A stretch of DNA of 62,500 bases, taken from contig LUCW03000617.1 of NCBI GenBank assembly GCA_001586965.3, positions 1 through 62,500 on the forward strand, read 5' to 3'. The notes under the pieces were generated by a model. It was not told where the DNA came from and did not search any database. It saw only the letters and a program-made list of their open reading frames with translations. Positions 24,061 through 36,396 of this stretch are shown one piece after another. Origin of the DNA: Sphaeroforma sirkka (taxonomy: Eukaryota > Opisthokonta > Ichthyosporea > Ichthyophonida). Position numbers and translations under genes: made by a program. Numbering within the stretch: the first letter of the stretch is position 1; each line of letters opens with the position of its first letter.

Positions 24061-25549
24061 AAAAAGAAGACCAAGTTTTTTGTTTTTTTTTTTAAATCAA
24101 CTCAAGCCTTTAGACGTGTTATGTAACTTATGTTTTGTGTTTTATTAATATAAAATTGTTATACATACTGTAAAGTCTATGTACAATTATACATGTCCTT
24201 TATACCTACATGCATACACCTCTTGATTTTTTTATTTTTTATTTTTAAACTGTCCTTTTTGTTTTTTAAAAATACATAATAAATATCTCAGGAAGTCTTC
24301 AATACAATTTCGTATTTCTGACAAAAGTATATGGAGATAAAGAATAGAATTGCAGAACAAGGGAGCTGGAATTTAAATACAAACAGAATGGGGGGGGGCC
24401 GAAGGGGGGGGGGGGGTTCCGGTTTATGTATGTAGAATTTTTGAATATTTTTCTAAAACAAAACTCAGTTATTGCTCTCAAATCTGTGCAACTCAACTCT
24501 CAACTCTCCACTCTGTGCTTCAAAATCGTTGATGATGCTCAAAAATTAAAATAATCTGGATGCCTGAGGGCTGTGGCCCCTACTAGCACCTGTATGTAAA
24601 TATCAAAAGTTTTAAAAATAAAAACACCTTGAAATGCTCCTTCTAATTTTGATTTAGAAAACTAAACAAATGTGGGAGCTTAATCAGCCTATGTACTACG
24701 TAGGACTCTGAAGTCTGCAACTCAGAATTCCTTTTTACAAACTACGCTTGCAAAATATACTATAAAAAAAATACAAATTACAGTAGTAGTTTTATTTTTT
24801 AAAAACTAGTCTATATTCTACAATACTCTATATTTACAATGAATAGAAAATACTAGTAAATACAAAAATACATACTTGTACAATATACACGCATGGCCCT
24901 TAAATTAACAATAAATACACATCATGTCATCACTCATCAGTCATGATGTGCAACTTTCAATTCTTAACAGTAAAGCAATGCAGCATATGTCGCTACTTAA
25001 AAAAAATCCCTTCTTCATGTTCAATTCTGCTCATTTGGGTTGTTTACTTTTTAAAATTACATATTAGTTATAGTTAGAGAAATCTTAAAACCACCATTAA
25101 TATAGCCACCTACACACGCCACCTACGATTCTAGCCACCTACACCCGCCACCTCAATTAGTGCAACCTACACTTCTCACCTATAAAAAAAGTATATTTTA
25201 GCCAATCACTAGGGCCTATTTTTAAATTTTGACACTGACAATGACAAGTTGACAAGTGACACCAACTATTAGTGCAATCTACATTTCTCCCCTACGAAAA
25301 ATGTATGTTTTAGCCAATCAATATCGAGTTGCTTGTAGTCGCAGAATGTTCAGAGCTGCGCAGTTTGTATTAGAATAATTAGACCAAACCACCGTAAATT
25401 TAGCGCCCACCTGGTAGTAATCTACTTTAAGAAATTTGGAACTTAGTAAAACATCACCAAAAATGAACCAAAAATCGAACAAATACACGTGCACATACTT
25501 ATATTGAAGCTATTCTGTGCGCTGTAAGAAGTGTGTAGCTATTGTCAAT
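24061..25549. other. AT-rich intergenic DNA
   Basis: No gene recognised. It contains a poly-G pair near 24392-24416 and short direct repeats: GCCACCTACAC-type words near 25107-25150, and a roughly 55-bp segment (TTAGTGCAA..TTTTAGCCAATCA) present at about 25157 and again at about 25270. Confidence 0.5.
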
Positions 25550-26281
25550 ATGGGTGTGAGTGGCCTATTACCATTCGTCCATATCTCGATTGACAGGGGT
25601 CGTGGGTGTCGACGCTAGTTTCATAATCCACTTGCATATGAGTGCACATGGATCGGAGATATTGGAGAATCGTACGTTGCTTTTTTTTCAAAGATGTGCA
25701 TCGTCGTTTACAGAAATATTGAGTGCAGAGATAATGGAAAGTGTAAGTTATTATTAGTATTCGACGGTTATCGGATTACAGAGAAGATGGCTAATGCTTA
25801 TCGAACCCGTGAAAGAAAACATCATCTACAACGCATGCACGTATTCAAGAGAGGCGAGATACCCAAAACAGACTTTAATGAAACTCGTGAGAGTGCAGAA
25901 GCTGTCGTTTCATTAATCTATACGCTGCTAAGAGGATCATGCTCCTTTGTATAGATATGGGTATTGAATATATCGTTGCACCTATGGAAGCAGAGCAACA
26001 ACTTGTTGCTTTGCAATATGACGGCATTGTACATACGTGATGGGGTTTAATTCCACTACATCGTATTGGGATGTGACAAGCTGATGATTGATAGAAGAAG
26101 GCGTACTGAAAGTGCACATGTGTTATTCCGCGAACGCTGCACTAGATCTATCGTACAAAGTGTACTGAATCAAGAGCCCGATATATTGACAGATCATCAG
26201 CGAATATTTTTCAACGCTTTAGTTGCCTTAGGCTTTGACAAACCAATATTGTTAGCGGCATTATTGTTGAAAACTGATTTC
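25550..26281 (+). pseudogene. XPG/EXO1-type 5' nuclease, broken, 5' part
   Basis: The start MGVSGLLPFV at 25550 is the hallmark N-terminus of the FEN1/EXO1/XPG nucleases, structure-specific 5' flap or exonucleases using two metal ions. Further family marks lie in other frames: VVGVDASFIIHL near 25588, LLVFDGYR near 25743, VAPMEAEQQL near 25977 (the XPG-I motif with EAxxQ) and LGCDKLMID near 26070. At least three frame changes and in-frame stops separate them, so it is a pseudogene unless small introns are hidden. The frame at the 3' end is cut by the LTR retrotransposon at 26282 and resumes in the same frame at 33581. Whether it was a host gene or a mobile-element or virus gene is unknown. 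Confidence 0.6.
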
Positions 26282-26500
26282 TGTAGAAATACGGCCTCCG
26301 GTCAGTCTAAAATATCAAGATCAATTGAGATACTACATTGGTTTTTATTTGTATTTTAAATAATTTAGTACAAGCTCTTTTTCCAATATTTCCAAAGTGT
26401 TCTAAATTCACTTTGATGGCTCCAATAGCCTGAGTATTTGGTATGACTCATCTACTTGGACCTATTTGAGACATTAGTAGATGTAGGATATTATAAACTA
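26282..26500 (+). repeat. 5' LTR
   Basis: Begins TGTAGAAATACGG and aligns with 33341-33576 over most of its length, with small indels. The 3' limit (..GGATATTATAAACTA) is taken from the two LTR copies of the second element. The tail of the 3' LTR here differs (GAGTTTAACA), so the end is uncertain by several bases. Confidence 0.75.
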
Positions 26501-26958
26501 AATTTTATAATCTCCGAACTACTACTTATAGATTTTGGTCCTCCCGCCAATCTCCAAAATCCAATAAGTCTTTTTCTTTTTTTAACTTTTCTTCAGATGG
26601 AACTTTATTTATATCAGCTAATGTATTAACGTGACTTACGTTATTATGTCTATTTACAAATTAGGCAAGTGGTCATGAACACTTAGTACTTCTAGTGAAA
26701 ATTATTCAATAAAGAACAGCTAGAGGTACGCCCTGTGTGATCGAGGATATTTAGGCTCTTAACAAGAGGCAGTCCCGATCATTCTTACACAAGCTACCAC
26801 TGCTAAATCCTAACTGACTAAATTGTATTTTAGTTTAATATAGTTTGAAACCTAGTAATTTCCATCAAAGTTTACATATTTTTCAGTTAAATAGTAGTTA
26901 CAGTAGTGTACTGCTTCTAGACTGTCTGACATCGATTTACTATCCAGCAAATACTATG

Positions 26959-28980
26959 GCTAAGGGTACTTCTAAAGGCAAGGGAGCCGCTAGCTCTAAG
27001 CCTGCTAAGCCTGCCGAGGTTCCTGAGATCCCTGTGGAAACACCTAGCCTGTCTGGAGTTGAGCCTGCCGAGGATACTGTTGGGGAAGCAAATTCTGAGG
27101 TTGGTACAGAGGATTATTCTGAGGATGACTCGTCGGATCCTAAAGCCTTGGAAGAAGAGGTATCTACTACCGCGGAAAGGCTCGCCAGCGTCCGTGTATC
27201 ACCTAGGAGTGAAGCTCAGGACCCCAGCTTGCCCCTGACCACGTGCCGTCAAATATTGGGGATAAACGTCGAAAGGCTGGAAAATTCGTGGATACGAATG
27301 TCGGGGGGGCATTATAACTCCACATCTAAAGGACACTCCAGCACAAATCCGGCGTGAAAGGAAGTATTGGACCTGTCCGAAAATTTCGGTTTCGCCATCG
27401 ATGGAGAAGCCATTCCATTCAGCTCAAATCTTGGGGCCGAAGCTGAGGACGCCATAACTCGACAACGAGTGGTTGGATCCTCTCAATCTCGACGCCAATT
27501 GAACCGCACTGAAGCGCTCTTGAAGGAGCTAGCGGCAGCAGCAGTTGTGGACCCTCTATCGTGTCCCACTTGGCTGATATTCTTCCTATACCGAAGAAGA
27601 AAAAAAATTCGGGCCGGGTTTCGAACCCGAGACCTACTGGTTTACCAGCCAGTATGTTTACCACTAAGCCAATTATCACTGGCGAGAGAGATAATATTTC
27701 AAAATTTAATCTCTATAGCTCTGATACTACCATCGACCATCCTCTTGACAAACCTAACCCTGTCAGAGGATATGATCGTATGGAACTCGATGAGGCTTAC
27801 CATCCTCGTAATATCGACCCTCATTTGCCAACTAACCCTGGTAATCACGATTTTGGCAATCGCTACACCAGTACCTCGTTAGAGAGTTCCCGCTCTAATC
27901 CTGAGGATGAGGAAGTGAGAACCAGACATACTCGTCTCAGGCTATTACGCTCTGGTATGCAAGTCCTTGAGGACCGTCTATTGAATGACTCTGACCTTGA
28001 CGATAGGAAAGCGGATAACATTCGCTATCTAATCGATAACAAGAGAAAGGAAATAGACACCATCTTGGCACTAGCAGCCCGTAGCACTGAGCATGAGCCT
28101 CGTGAACACTTAGAACCAAGCTTTATAAAGCAGCTAGGTAACGCGCAGGCTGAGGTCGATTTCTCTACTAATGAGAGTACAGTGGAGACACTGAAGGCCT
28201 TCGACCAACTTAAGGAGTCTGCCAGCCTTAGGGATAAGCAGATGATGAATGCCTTTATTCATTTCTGTGAGCCAGGTGAATGGCGAACTATCTTGAAGGC
28301 TCATGAGCCCAACTGGAAAGCCCTACCCTGGCACCAGTTGCGTGATAATATACTTAACACCTTTTTTTTGAAGATGCACGTGACCGTGAACTTCTAGAGT
28401 CTCGCAAGTTCTTTGCGAACGATACCACTATTCGAGGTGCTCTAGCTCATATGACACATATGAATACTCGGATGGGTGGTCGTACCTATACTGGCGAATA
28501 TTTATTAATTTGTCAGATGATGGAGACTCTGGGAGCTAACCTCTTTAAGAAAGTCAATGATGACATCATCGCCTATGGTGATTTGCGATCTATGCCTTGG
28601 TCTGTCTTTGAGAAGATAGTACACAAGCATACCAATTCCTCTACTAGAGTACTTAGTACCACGAGCTACACCCAGCCCACTAAGCGAAACGCAGTAGAGA
28701 CTAATACTGCGCGTAGTACTAAGAAACCTCGCACTACTACTGGAGGGGGTACTGGCTCTACTTCTACCGAACCGAAAGGTGATAAGAAGGTGAGAGCGCC
28801 TTGCAAGAAGTGTGGTTACAACCTCACAAAACGTAATGGCAAGTGGAATGGTAGACACGACCCTGTTAAGTGTGCACCAGGCAAGCCAGATTTTGGACAC
28901 TATATGAAAAGAGTGTGCTACTTGCAAGGGTACTAACGGTTGGCACAAAGAGGATTGCAAGGACTTACCAGACGTCCAAG
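26959..28980 (+). pseudogene. Retrotransposon gag
   Basis: Starts MAKGTSKGKGAASSK, with a Lys/Pro/Glu-rich low-complexity N-terminus and an acidic stretch (YSEDDSSDP). A helical core follows, then a region with LLKELAAAAVVDP, a KKKK run and the long segment 27561-28397 (helices such as LRLLRSGMQVLEDRLL). It ends with a Cys-rich region (CKKCG near 28803) and a frameshifted zinc knuckle CATCKGTNGWHKEDC near 28915-28960. Breaks are seen near 27357, 27560, 28397 and 28935. Gag would form the particle and bind RNA. The same N-terminus is found on - at 44342-44232. Confidence 0.7.
27609..27678 (-). other. tRNA-Thr-like sequence embedded in gag
   Basis: Read on the minus strand, a D-arm-like TGGCTTAGTGGTAAAC, an anticodon-arm ACTGG..CCAGT with loop CTGGTAAA (GGT, Thr, but one base too long) and a perfect T-arm GGGTTCGAAACCC follow each other in tRNA order and spacing. 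The acceptor stem does not pair well, so it is not a working tRNA gene. It lies within an open gag frame, translated on + as part of SGRVSNPRPTGLPASMF, and is conserved in the second element copy at 43648-43717. Confidence 0.6.
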
Positions 28981-29088
28981 TTAAGCACTGACAGTACCAT
29001 ATGTGCGCACTAGAGCAAGATTATGAGAAAATGTTCAATAAAATCTATACCAAAGGAGATGAACGTATCTTTCAAACAGTTTTCGTAA

Positions 29089-29390
29089 ATGGAGAAAAAA
29101 GTTATGGCACTATTTGATCCAGGGGCTGAAGTCTCTGCTATCTCATGCCGAGTAGCCTACGCTACAGATATGGCTGTCCATAACGAAACAACTGATTTAA
29201 TCTTGGGAAATGGCAAAGTTACTACTTGCGAACAAGCCATTGACTATGCACACATAATGCTGTCAGATAGAAGAGAAGTGAAGACTCACCTAATCGTTAC
29301 TGACATGTCTCAGAAATACGATTTAATTATAGGTATGACTGATCTTCTCAGTTTAGGTATAACACTCACTGGTCTGCCTAATGGGCTAGA
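29089..29390 (+). pseudogene. Retropepsin-like protease domain of pol
   Basis: ALFDPGAEVSAIS near 29107 corresponds to the D(S/T)GA active-site loop, here with Pro in place of Ser/Thr. YDLIIGMTDLLSLGI about 80 residues later corresponds to the ILG(x)D strand. The frame continues into reverse transcriptase to 29886. The DPGA change may be inactivating or typical of this lineage. Confidence 0.6.
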
Positions 29391-29499
29391 CCCGAATAAA
29401 GATCAGTCAGATGATAATATGTTAAAGATACCTAAACCTCCGGAAGGTGAAGCAAAGGATATGATTCCGCACTTCACCGATATAATTATGGACTTAATT

Positions 29500-30737
29500 A
29501 TACAAAACAGGAAGATTGCAATAACTGACTGGTGTATGTTTAAGTTCTCTAATGGGTACGTTAGACTTGACTTAACAAACGTCGACTTCTCTAAGTTAAA
29601 GTGTCCTTCACATAACTACGTGAGTTGGAGACACAAAGACGTTGTCAAAACCCAAATCGAAGATTGGTTAAAACAGGGTCTAATTGAAATCAATTATGAT
29701 GCAACCCCAGTTAACTTAGCTCTCTTAGCGGTCGATCAATATAAATCTGATGGAACGTTTAGTAAAACAAGAGTAGTACTAGACCTGTCGCCAATCAACA
29801 AACTAATTCCGCAACATAGTTTTCCCTTACCTAAGATAAGCGAGATACTACGCAAAATGGAGGTGCGACTATCTTTTCCAAGATAGACTTAAAAGCTGCA
29901 TTCCATCAACTACAAATATATCAGCCTCATAGGAAATACTTTTCCTTTACTTGGCAAGGTAAGAAGTACCAGTTTAAAGGTGCACCTGAAGGCTTACACA
30001 TGTTACCTTCTTTCTTCCAACAAGTTATGATGGAACTATTTGCGGACCTGTCGTATATAACGTATCAGTCTATTTAGATGATATAGTTATCTTTACAAAG
30101 ACAGCACATGAACATGCTAAACTCGTTAAAAGAAGTCTTAAAGCGACTTAATCATGCTAAACTTAAGATTAACGAAGACAAGTGTTCTTTTGCTAAAGAT
30201 ACTATACACTTACTTGGCTACAAAGTATCTGCAGCAGGGGTAGAAATTGATCCTGGCAAGAAACAGTTTCTGTTGGATTTATCAACACCAATTACTGGAA
30301 GAGATGTGAACTCTGTGTGTGGGTTTGTTAACTTCTTCTCGGATTCGGTACCGCATCTTTCTCATTACTTAAAGCCTTTCAGTCACCTACGGCTGCACAA
30401 AGGACCTTTGGGAAAGCTTTGGACTAAAGAATGTGATGATGCATTTAAACTAGTCAAAAGTAAAGTAATGGACGCACCCATCATGCAGTACCCTGTGGAT
30501 GGTGTCCCATTCCAAGTAGCAACCGACGCTTCAGATCGAGCGGTAGGTGGAGTGCTTTACCAAACGATAAATGGTAAACCGCGCTACATACAATTCTTTA
30601 GCAAGAGTTATAATAAGAGTCAACGGAATTACCCTACCGTTAAACAAGAGCTCCTTGCTATAGTTACTGCGCTAAGACAGTTTAAAGACTACCTTTATGG
30701 AAGTTACTTTACTGTCGCCTGTGATCAAAGTCTTTAA
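29500..30737 (+). pseudogene. Reverse transcriptase and RNase H domains of pol
   Basis: RT: VLDLSPINKLIPQHSFPLP before 29840, then in a second frame IDLKAAFHQLQI near 29885, and the catalytic YLDDI at 30071 in a third frame. The RT thumb lies at 30108 onward (KCSFAKDTIHLLGY). RNase H follows: VATDASDRAVGGVLYQ near 30520 and QELLAIVTALRQFKDYLYG near 30645, the arrangement of Ty3-type elements. Frameshifts near 29880, 30060, 30110 and 30737 abolish function. Confidence 0.8.
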
Positions 30738-30751
30738 CATACTTAAAAGAT

Positions 30752-31660
30752 ATGAACCCTGATTCACAGTTGGTGAGCCGCTGGCATGACATTATTGCCA
30801 AGTTCGCTTTTAATATAACACACATTCCAGGAATACATAACCATCTTCCTGACATGCTCTCTCGACTTGTGCCCGACTACCAGAAAACAGTCAAAGAGTT
30901 ATTAGCAACCGATTGGATGCTAAATAAGAAATGGTTTAACCTCGCTCAATCACGATGGGGTCCATTTACTGTTGATATGTTCGCCGCAGAACATAACAAA
31001 CAGGTTTCTGAATATAGGTCGTTGACTCATCCTAAAGGTGATGCATTTCAGCTTGACTTATCAAAGCATAATGCGTGGGCTAACCCACCTTGTCAACTTA
31101 TCGCACAGTTGTTAAATTATGTTAATATTACTAAATCTACCATTACGCTGTGTTGTCCCTTACGTAACTCCGACCCATGGATACGTGATTTAATTAATAT
31201 GATTCAAGACGAACCTATTTATGTCGACCGTGAAACCGACACGTTCTTGTATCAGGGATCCTATTCTATTAAGAAGACGCCTTGGAAACACACCATTGTT
31301 TGTCGCATCGGTCCTGCAGGTACCACTAAGTGGAAACCCTCAACCGAATTCTTAGCTAAACTAGAGGAGTCTAAAGAGTTTGAACAAAAGCTCAAGACTC
31401 GTACAACACATGCACCCAACAAGATTGCAGTCGAGGTAATGCCGATTGAAACGGCATTAGATCGTAAAAACATGGGACTAGCTAAGGCCATGGATCAAAG
31501 ACTCAAAACTCTAAGAGAACCTGAAGCTCGCACTCAACTACTTAAAGCGCTGCTTAAAAGAACAGCCAGGAGTTGCGAAACAACTGAAGAAGATACTTCA
31601 ACAATCCAATGTTGTCAATTATGTATCTCAGGACTCTACCCCTCCTGATACTGAGGTTGC
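30752..31660 (+). pseudogene. Adenine-methyltransferase-like domain between RNase H and integrase
   Basis: After HIPGIHNHLPDMLSRL (the RNase H/tether end) the frame contains FTVDMFAAEHNKQ, then WANPPCQLI (the NPP(F/Y/C) motif of N6-adenine methyltransferases), then ITLCCPLRNSDPWIRDL. This pattern is the Dam-like domain known from DIRS-type retroelements. It is unusual in an element that ends with a DDE integrase. The same segment is present in the second copy at 42214-43264. Whether it ever had methylation activity is unknown; the first catalytic motif is not obvious. Confidence 0.55.
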
Positions 31661-31676
31661 CCTTTCCAACAGGACT

Positions 31677-33213
31677 ATGGTTCATCCAGCCAGCGTTACG
31701 CAGAATCTGACTGACTTAGAGGAGCTCGAAAGTAGAGTTAAAATTATACATAATTTAACGCATCGAGCATATGAGCATACTTATAAAATGGCTATTCGTG
31801 CAGGGCTTGATCACCCGGCGCTGAAAGAAACCATACGTGAAGTATACCGACGCTGTACTGATTGTGAAAAGAACCAGATCAAGCGATACGGTTGGGCACC
31901 CCTAAAAGTGTGACAGAAGACCAACCGATGCGCCGAGTCATAGTCGATTTGGTTAAACTCCCGCGATCCAAGCATACTGGCGATGTATATATCTGTCATT
32001 TCTATGTGTGGCTTCGGGCTATAACTTGCTTTATGCAATACCGAACAAACGTCCACAAACAGTGGCAGAATTATGCTATCACGTCTTTAATGACTTCGGT
32101 TTCCCCGAGTACTATGTTCTGATAACGGTAGTGAGTTTTGTACCGACGTAATGGAGGCACTTATACTCGTATCAGGCATGACCCATAGGCGTGGTGTTCC
32201 TTACAAAACCTCAAACGCAGGGTGCAAATGAGACACGTCATAGAGAACTTAAGAAACTCTTGCGTACCGCACTAGACGACGTTGAGGATATGTGGCCTTA
32301 TCATTTGAAATGGGTTCAGACTCAAATGAATAACTGCATGAATCCTCAAACTGGAACACTCCCGTTTCACTATTTCTTTGGCCGCTATAGTGAATTACAA
32401 GCAACGTTTGATAAAACTGCGCCCGAGAAACACGCTACCCCGTGGCTACAAAAGATCGAGCATATGCAGAACGTTGTTTACCCCTGTTTACTCGAGCACA
32501 AGAATCGCGTCCTACTTAAAGCGTATGACCGATGGAATAACACTAAGAACATTGTTCAGTTCAAAGTCGGCGATTACGTTAACATTATAAATCGAAACGC
32601 CAACGTTACCGAACTCTCTTCTAAGACGATAGGACCTTTTGTTATTTCCTACCATGATGAGAAGAGTGATACTTACGAAGTGAATAACATTGATGGTACT
32701 AGCGCAACCAATCTAGGCACTCACCGTATCCCTACCTCCGAACTCTCATTCGCTCGCTCATTTGATTCTGATATACCAGTTATGGAGTCACAAGTCAAAG
32801 ATATAATTGATAAAACATCCGAAGACGGTTACACTTACTACAAGACCCGTTTCATGGATGGGACAGTAGCTTGGCTAACCTCCGATGCATTTCGTGAATC
32901 TCGCGACTTTCTTCGTATCTTTAATAGGAAATGGAACAAGCGTTTACATAAGAACACACGAGATAAACGAAAAGGGTTTCCTCAGGTGACTACAAACCCT
33001 GACGGATCTGAAATTCCCTATTTGCCACCTACTTCCTACGTGACTAAACTTTCTGATCTGCTTACCAACAGTGCAGAAAATTGTTCAAACTTACTTACTA
33101 ATGAAGAACAGCCTTTGGCTATTACCTTACCAAATAATAAACGTAAGGCGCCTACATCGGAAATGGTTACTGGACCAAATACTAAACGACATAGAGTACA
33201 ACATGAGTCTTGA
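31677..33213 (+). pseudogene. Integrase with C-terminal chromodomain-like region
   Basis: Zinc-binding HHCC: HNLTHRAYEH..ALKETIREVYRRCTDCEKNQ at 31747-31880. The DDE core is broken over three frames, with VIVDLVKLP near 31935, SDNGSEF near 32118 and QTQGANETRHRELK at 32209. The open frame 32191-33213 then gives the C-terminal domain (KVGDYVNII), followed by a segment VKDIIDKTSEDGYTYYKTRF..DGTVAWLTSDAF resembling the fold of chromodomains in chromoviruses. A basic tail (NNKRKAPTS, NTKRHR) ends it. Confidence 0.7.
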
Positions 33214-33340
33214 ACTCGTACATATAGGCACATACTTACTCGATAAGTCATGACCGAAACCGTTTTTACTTTGGTTTTCGCTTTACCAACTAGATCGTAT
33301 CTTAACGTACGTTCGTAGTTCTAAAAGCTACTGGGGGCTA

Positions 33341-33576
33341 TGTAGAAATACGGCCTCCGGTCAGTCTAAAATATCAATTGGATCAATTAGTACAAGAGAT
33401 ACTACATTGGTTTTTATTTGTATCTTTAAATAATTTAGTACAAGCTCTAAATTTTTTTCCAATATTTCCAAAGTGTTCTTCTTTTTTCACTTTGATGGCT
33501 CCAATAGCCTGAGTATTTGGTATGACTCATCTACTTTAGGACCTATTTGAGACATTAGTAGATGTAGAGTTTAACA
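33341..33576 (+). repeat. 3' LTR
   Basis: Direct repeat of the 5' LTR. Starts TGTAGAAATACGGCC and ends ..GATGTAGAGTTTAACA before the duplicated TTTC. A purine-rich stretch, AAAAGCTACTGGGGGC, just upstream (33322-33337) may be the polypurine tract. Confidence 0.75.
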
Positions 33577-34005
33577 TTTCTGGGACAACGTAGTCTGTGT
33601 AATGTCTACTAGCTGAGCATGGGGCGAATACATCTTTGTGCACAAGCAGGATGAAAATGCAGTTGCAACAGAACAACAAGCGTATCGGGGTATAAAACTA
33701 CATATATCAATCAAAACATGTATTGTCAATGGTACAAGTAGGCAGAATGTTTTATACGTACAAGGTAGTGTGACACATTCTATGAGATCTGGGTTGATGA
33801 AAGTAATATGCACAGCGGTTGTGGGCAAAGATGCAGGCACTACTGATTTAGGTATCAACTCCATTGAGGATTGTTTCTGTACTGTACCCGTTGGGCTATC
33901 GACTGTGAAATTGAAAGCATTCAGTTCTTGCCATAATAACGTTGATTGTGTTTACGTGCGAGCTGTACTGGAGAGATTGGCAGAGTTAGGATCGACGGGA
34001 TCATA
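33577..34005 (+). pseudogene. Continuation of the interrupted XPG-like pseudogene
   Basis: An open frame with one early stop (near 33614) encodes about 140 residues. After removing the retrotransposon and one TTTC copy it is exactly in frame with the reading at 26066-26281. Composition is protein-like and Cys-containing; I do not recognise the domain. It ends at a TAG (34004-34006). Confidence 0.45.
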
Positions 34006-34242
34006 GCATGTGTTTCCAATTCAATCCTCTTACACCCACAGATAGGTCGGAGCTCAACAACCAAATCCGTTTTGAAGAGCTAAAGCTGTTTTCAGACTAT
34101 CGTCAAGCAGAACTCAAAGCCAGCAAATGGCCTAGAAACCAGAAAATACCCTGAGCAATTACTGACGATCGACCAAATATTGGATATCACTGAATAAAGA
34201 TCTTGATTTACAGAAACGATGTATCAATAGGGATAATATTAT

Positions 34243-35835
<1,593 letters not shown>

Positions 35836-35839
35836 TTGA

Positions 35840-36088
35840 TTGGTTTCTTAAGAAACCAAGTCAATAAGAATTTAGGTTGTAAAACCTAGGTTTATTATTT
35901 TAAAATAGAAACTTTGTTTCCAGCCTTCAGCCTGTATCCTATGAGTCATCTCAACATAGGATGTTATAGAGGAAAGCCATTGTTTACTATCTTTTAGTAT
36001 CTTAAGATACATAAGATTGTTCACAGGTATTTAAATACCACATTGTAAAACCTCTACCTTAAATGAGACACTGTGGATATTAATATCC
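35840..36088. repeat. Cluster of short perfect palindromes and hairpins
   Basis: Eight inverted repeats in 250 bp: TTGGTTTCTTAAGAAACCAA (35840-35859), TAGGTT/AACCTA (35873-35888), TATTTTAAAATA (35896-35907), GAAAC/GTTTC (35908-35920), ATCCTATG/CATAGGAT (35936-35962), GTATCTTAAGATAC (35997-36010), GGTATTTAAATACC (36026-36039) and GGATATTAATATCC (36075-36088). The arms differ in sequence from one another. The cluster ends about 40 bp before the left edge of the virus-like island. Confidence 0.9.
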
Positions 36089-36125
36089 TATTTTTATATA
36101 CTTAAATATTATATATGGTTTGATA

Positions 36126-36135
36126 CTCCGGGACC
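36126..36135 (+). repeat. Candidate target-site duplication, left copy
   Basis: CTCCGGGACC, identical and in the same orientation as 41757-41766. The GC-rich 10-mer stands out in AT-rich flanks. Confidence 0.6.
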
Positions 36136-36300
36136 GGAAGTACCTTCTTTTTGCCATAAAAAACCCCATTATTATTCACCGATTGCAAAATCGCCTTCTT
36201 TTTTGACCATTTCCAAAAGTACCTTCTTTTTTGACCAATTCCCAAATCACCTTCTTTTTTGACCCTTTTCCGAAATCACCTTCTTTTTTTTCCGATTTTT
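36136..36300 (+). repeat. Left inverted repeat with 28-bp tandem units
   Basis: CCTTCTTTTTT begins at 36143, 36194, 36222, 36250 and 36279, the last four spaced 28-29 bp. The segment ATTATTCACC..AAAATCGCCTTCTTTTTTGACC matches the reverse complement of 41650-41730 closely. Confidence 0.8.
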
Positions 36301-36396
36301 TTTTCTTTATAAGACATAAACGTACAAAATGGGGGCCGCCGCTAGGCAATAATACTTGTGGTGGCTCAAGCCTCTACCTAGGACGCCGACTTGAAG

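Larger units (their letters stand above)
26282..33576 (+). mobile_element. Ty3/gypsy-like LTR retrotransposon, decayed full-length copy
   Basis: About 7.3 kb, bounded by direct LTR-like repeats beginning TGTAGAAATACGGCCTCC at 26282 and 33341 and flanked by the short direct repeat TTTC (26278-26281 and 33577-33580), a probable target-site duplication. Order inside: gag, zinc knuckle, retropepsin, reverse transcriptase, RNase H, adenine-methyltransferase-like domain, zinc-binding and DDE integrase, and a C-terminal chromodomain-like region. The integrase-last order places it in Ty3/gypsy. At least eight frameshifts or stops make this copy inactive. A rearranged second copy lies at 41998-44968. 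Confidence 0.85.

Noticed and set aside
27609-27678. Functional tRNA-Thr gene
   Set aside because: The acceptor stem does not pair and the anticodon loop has eight bases; it lies inside gag of a retroelement.
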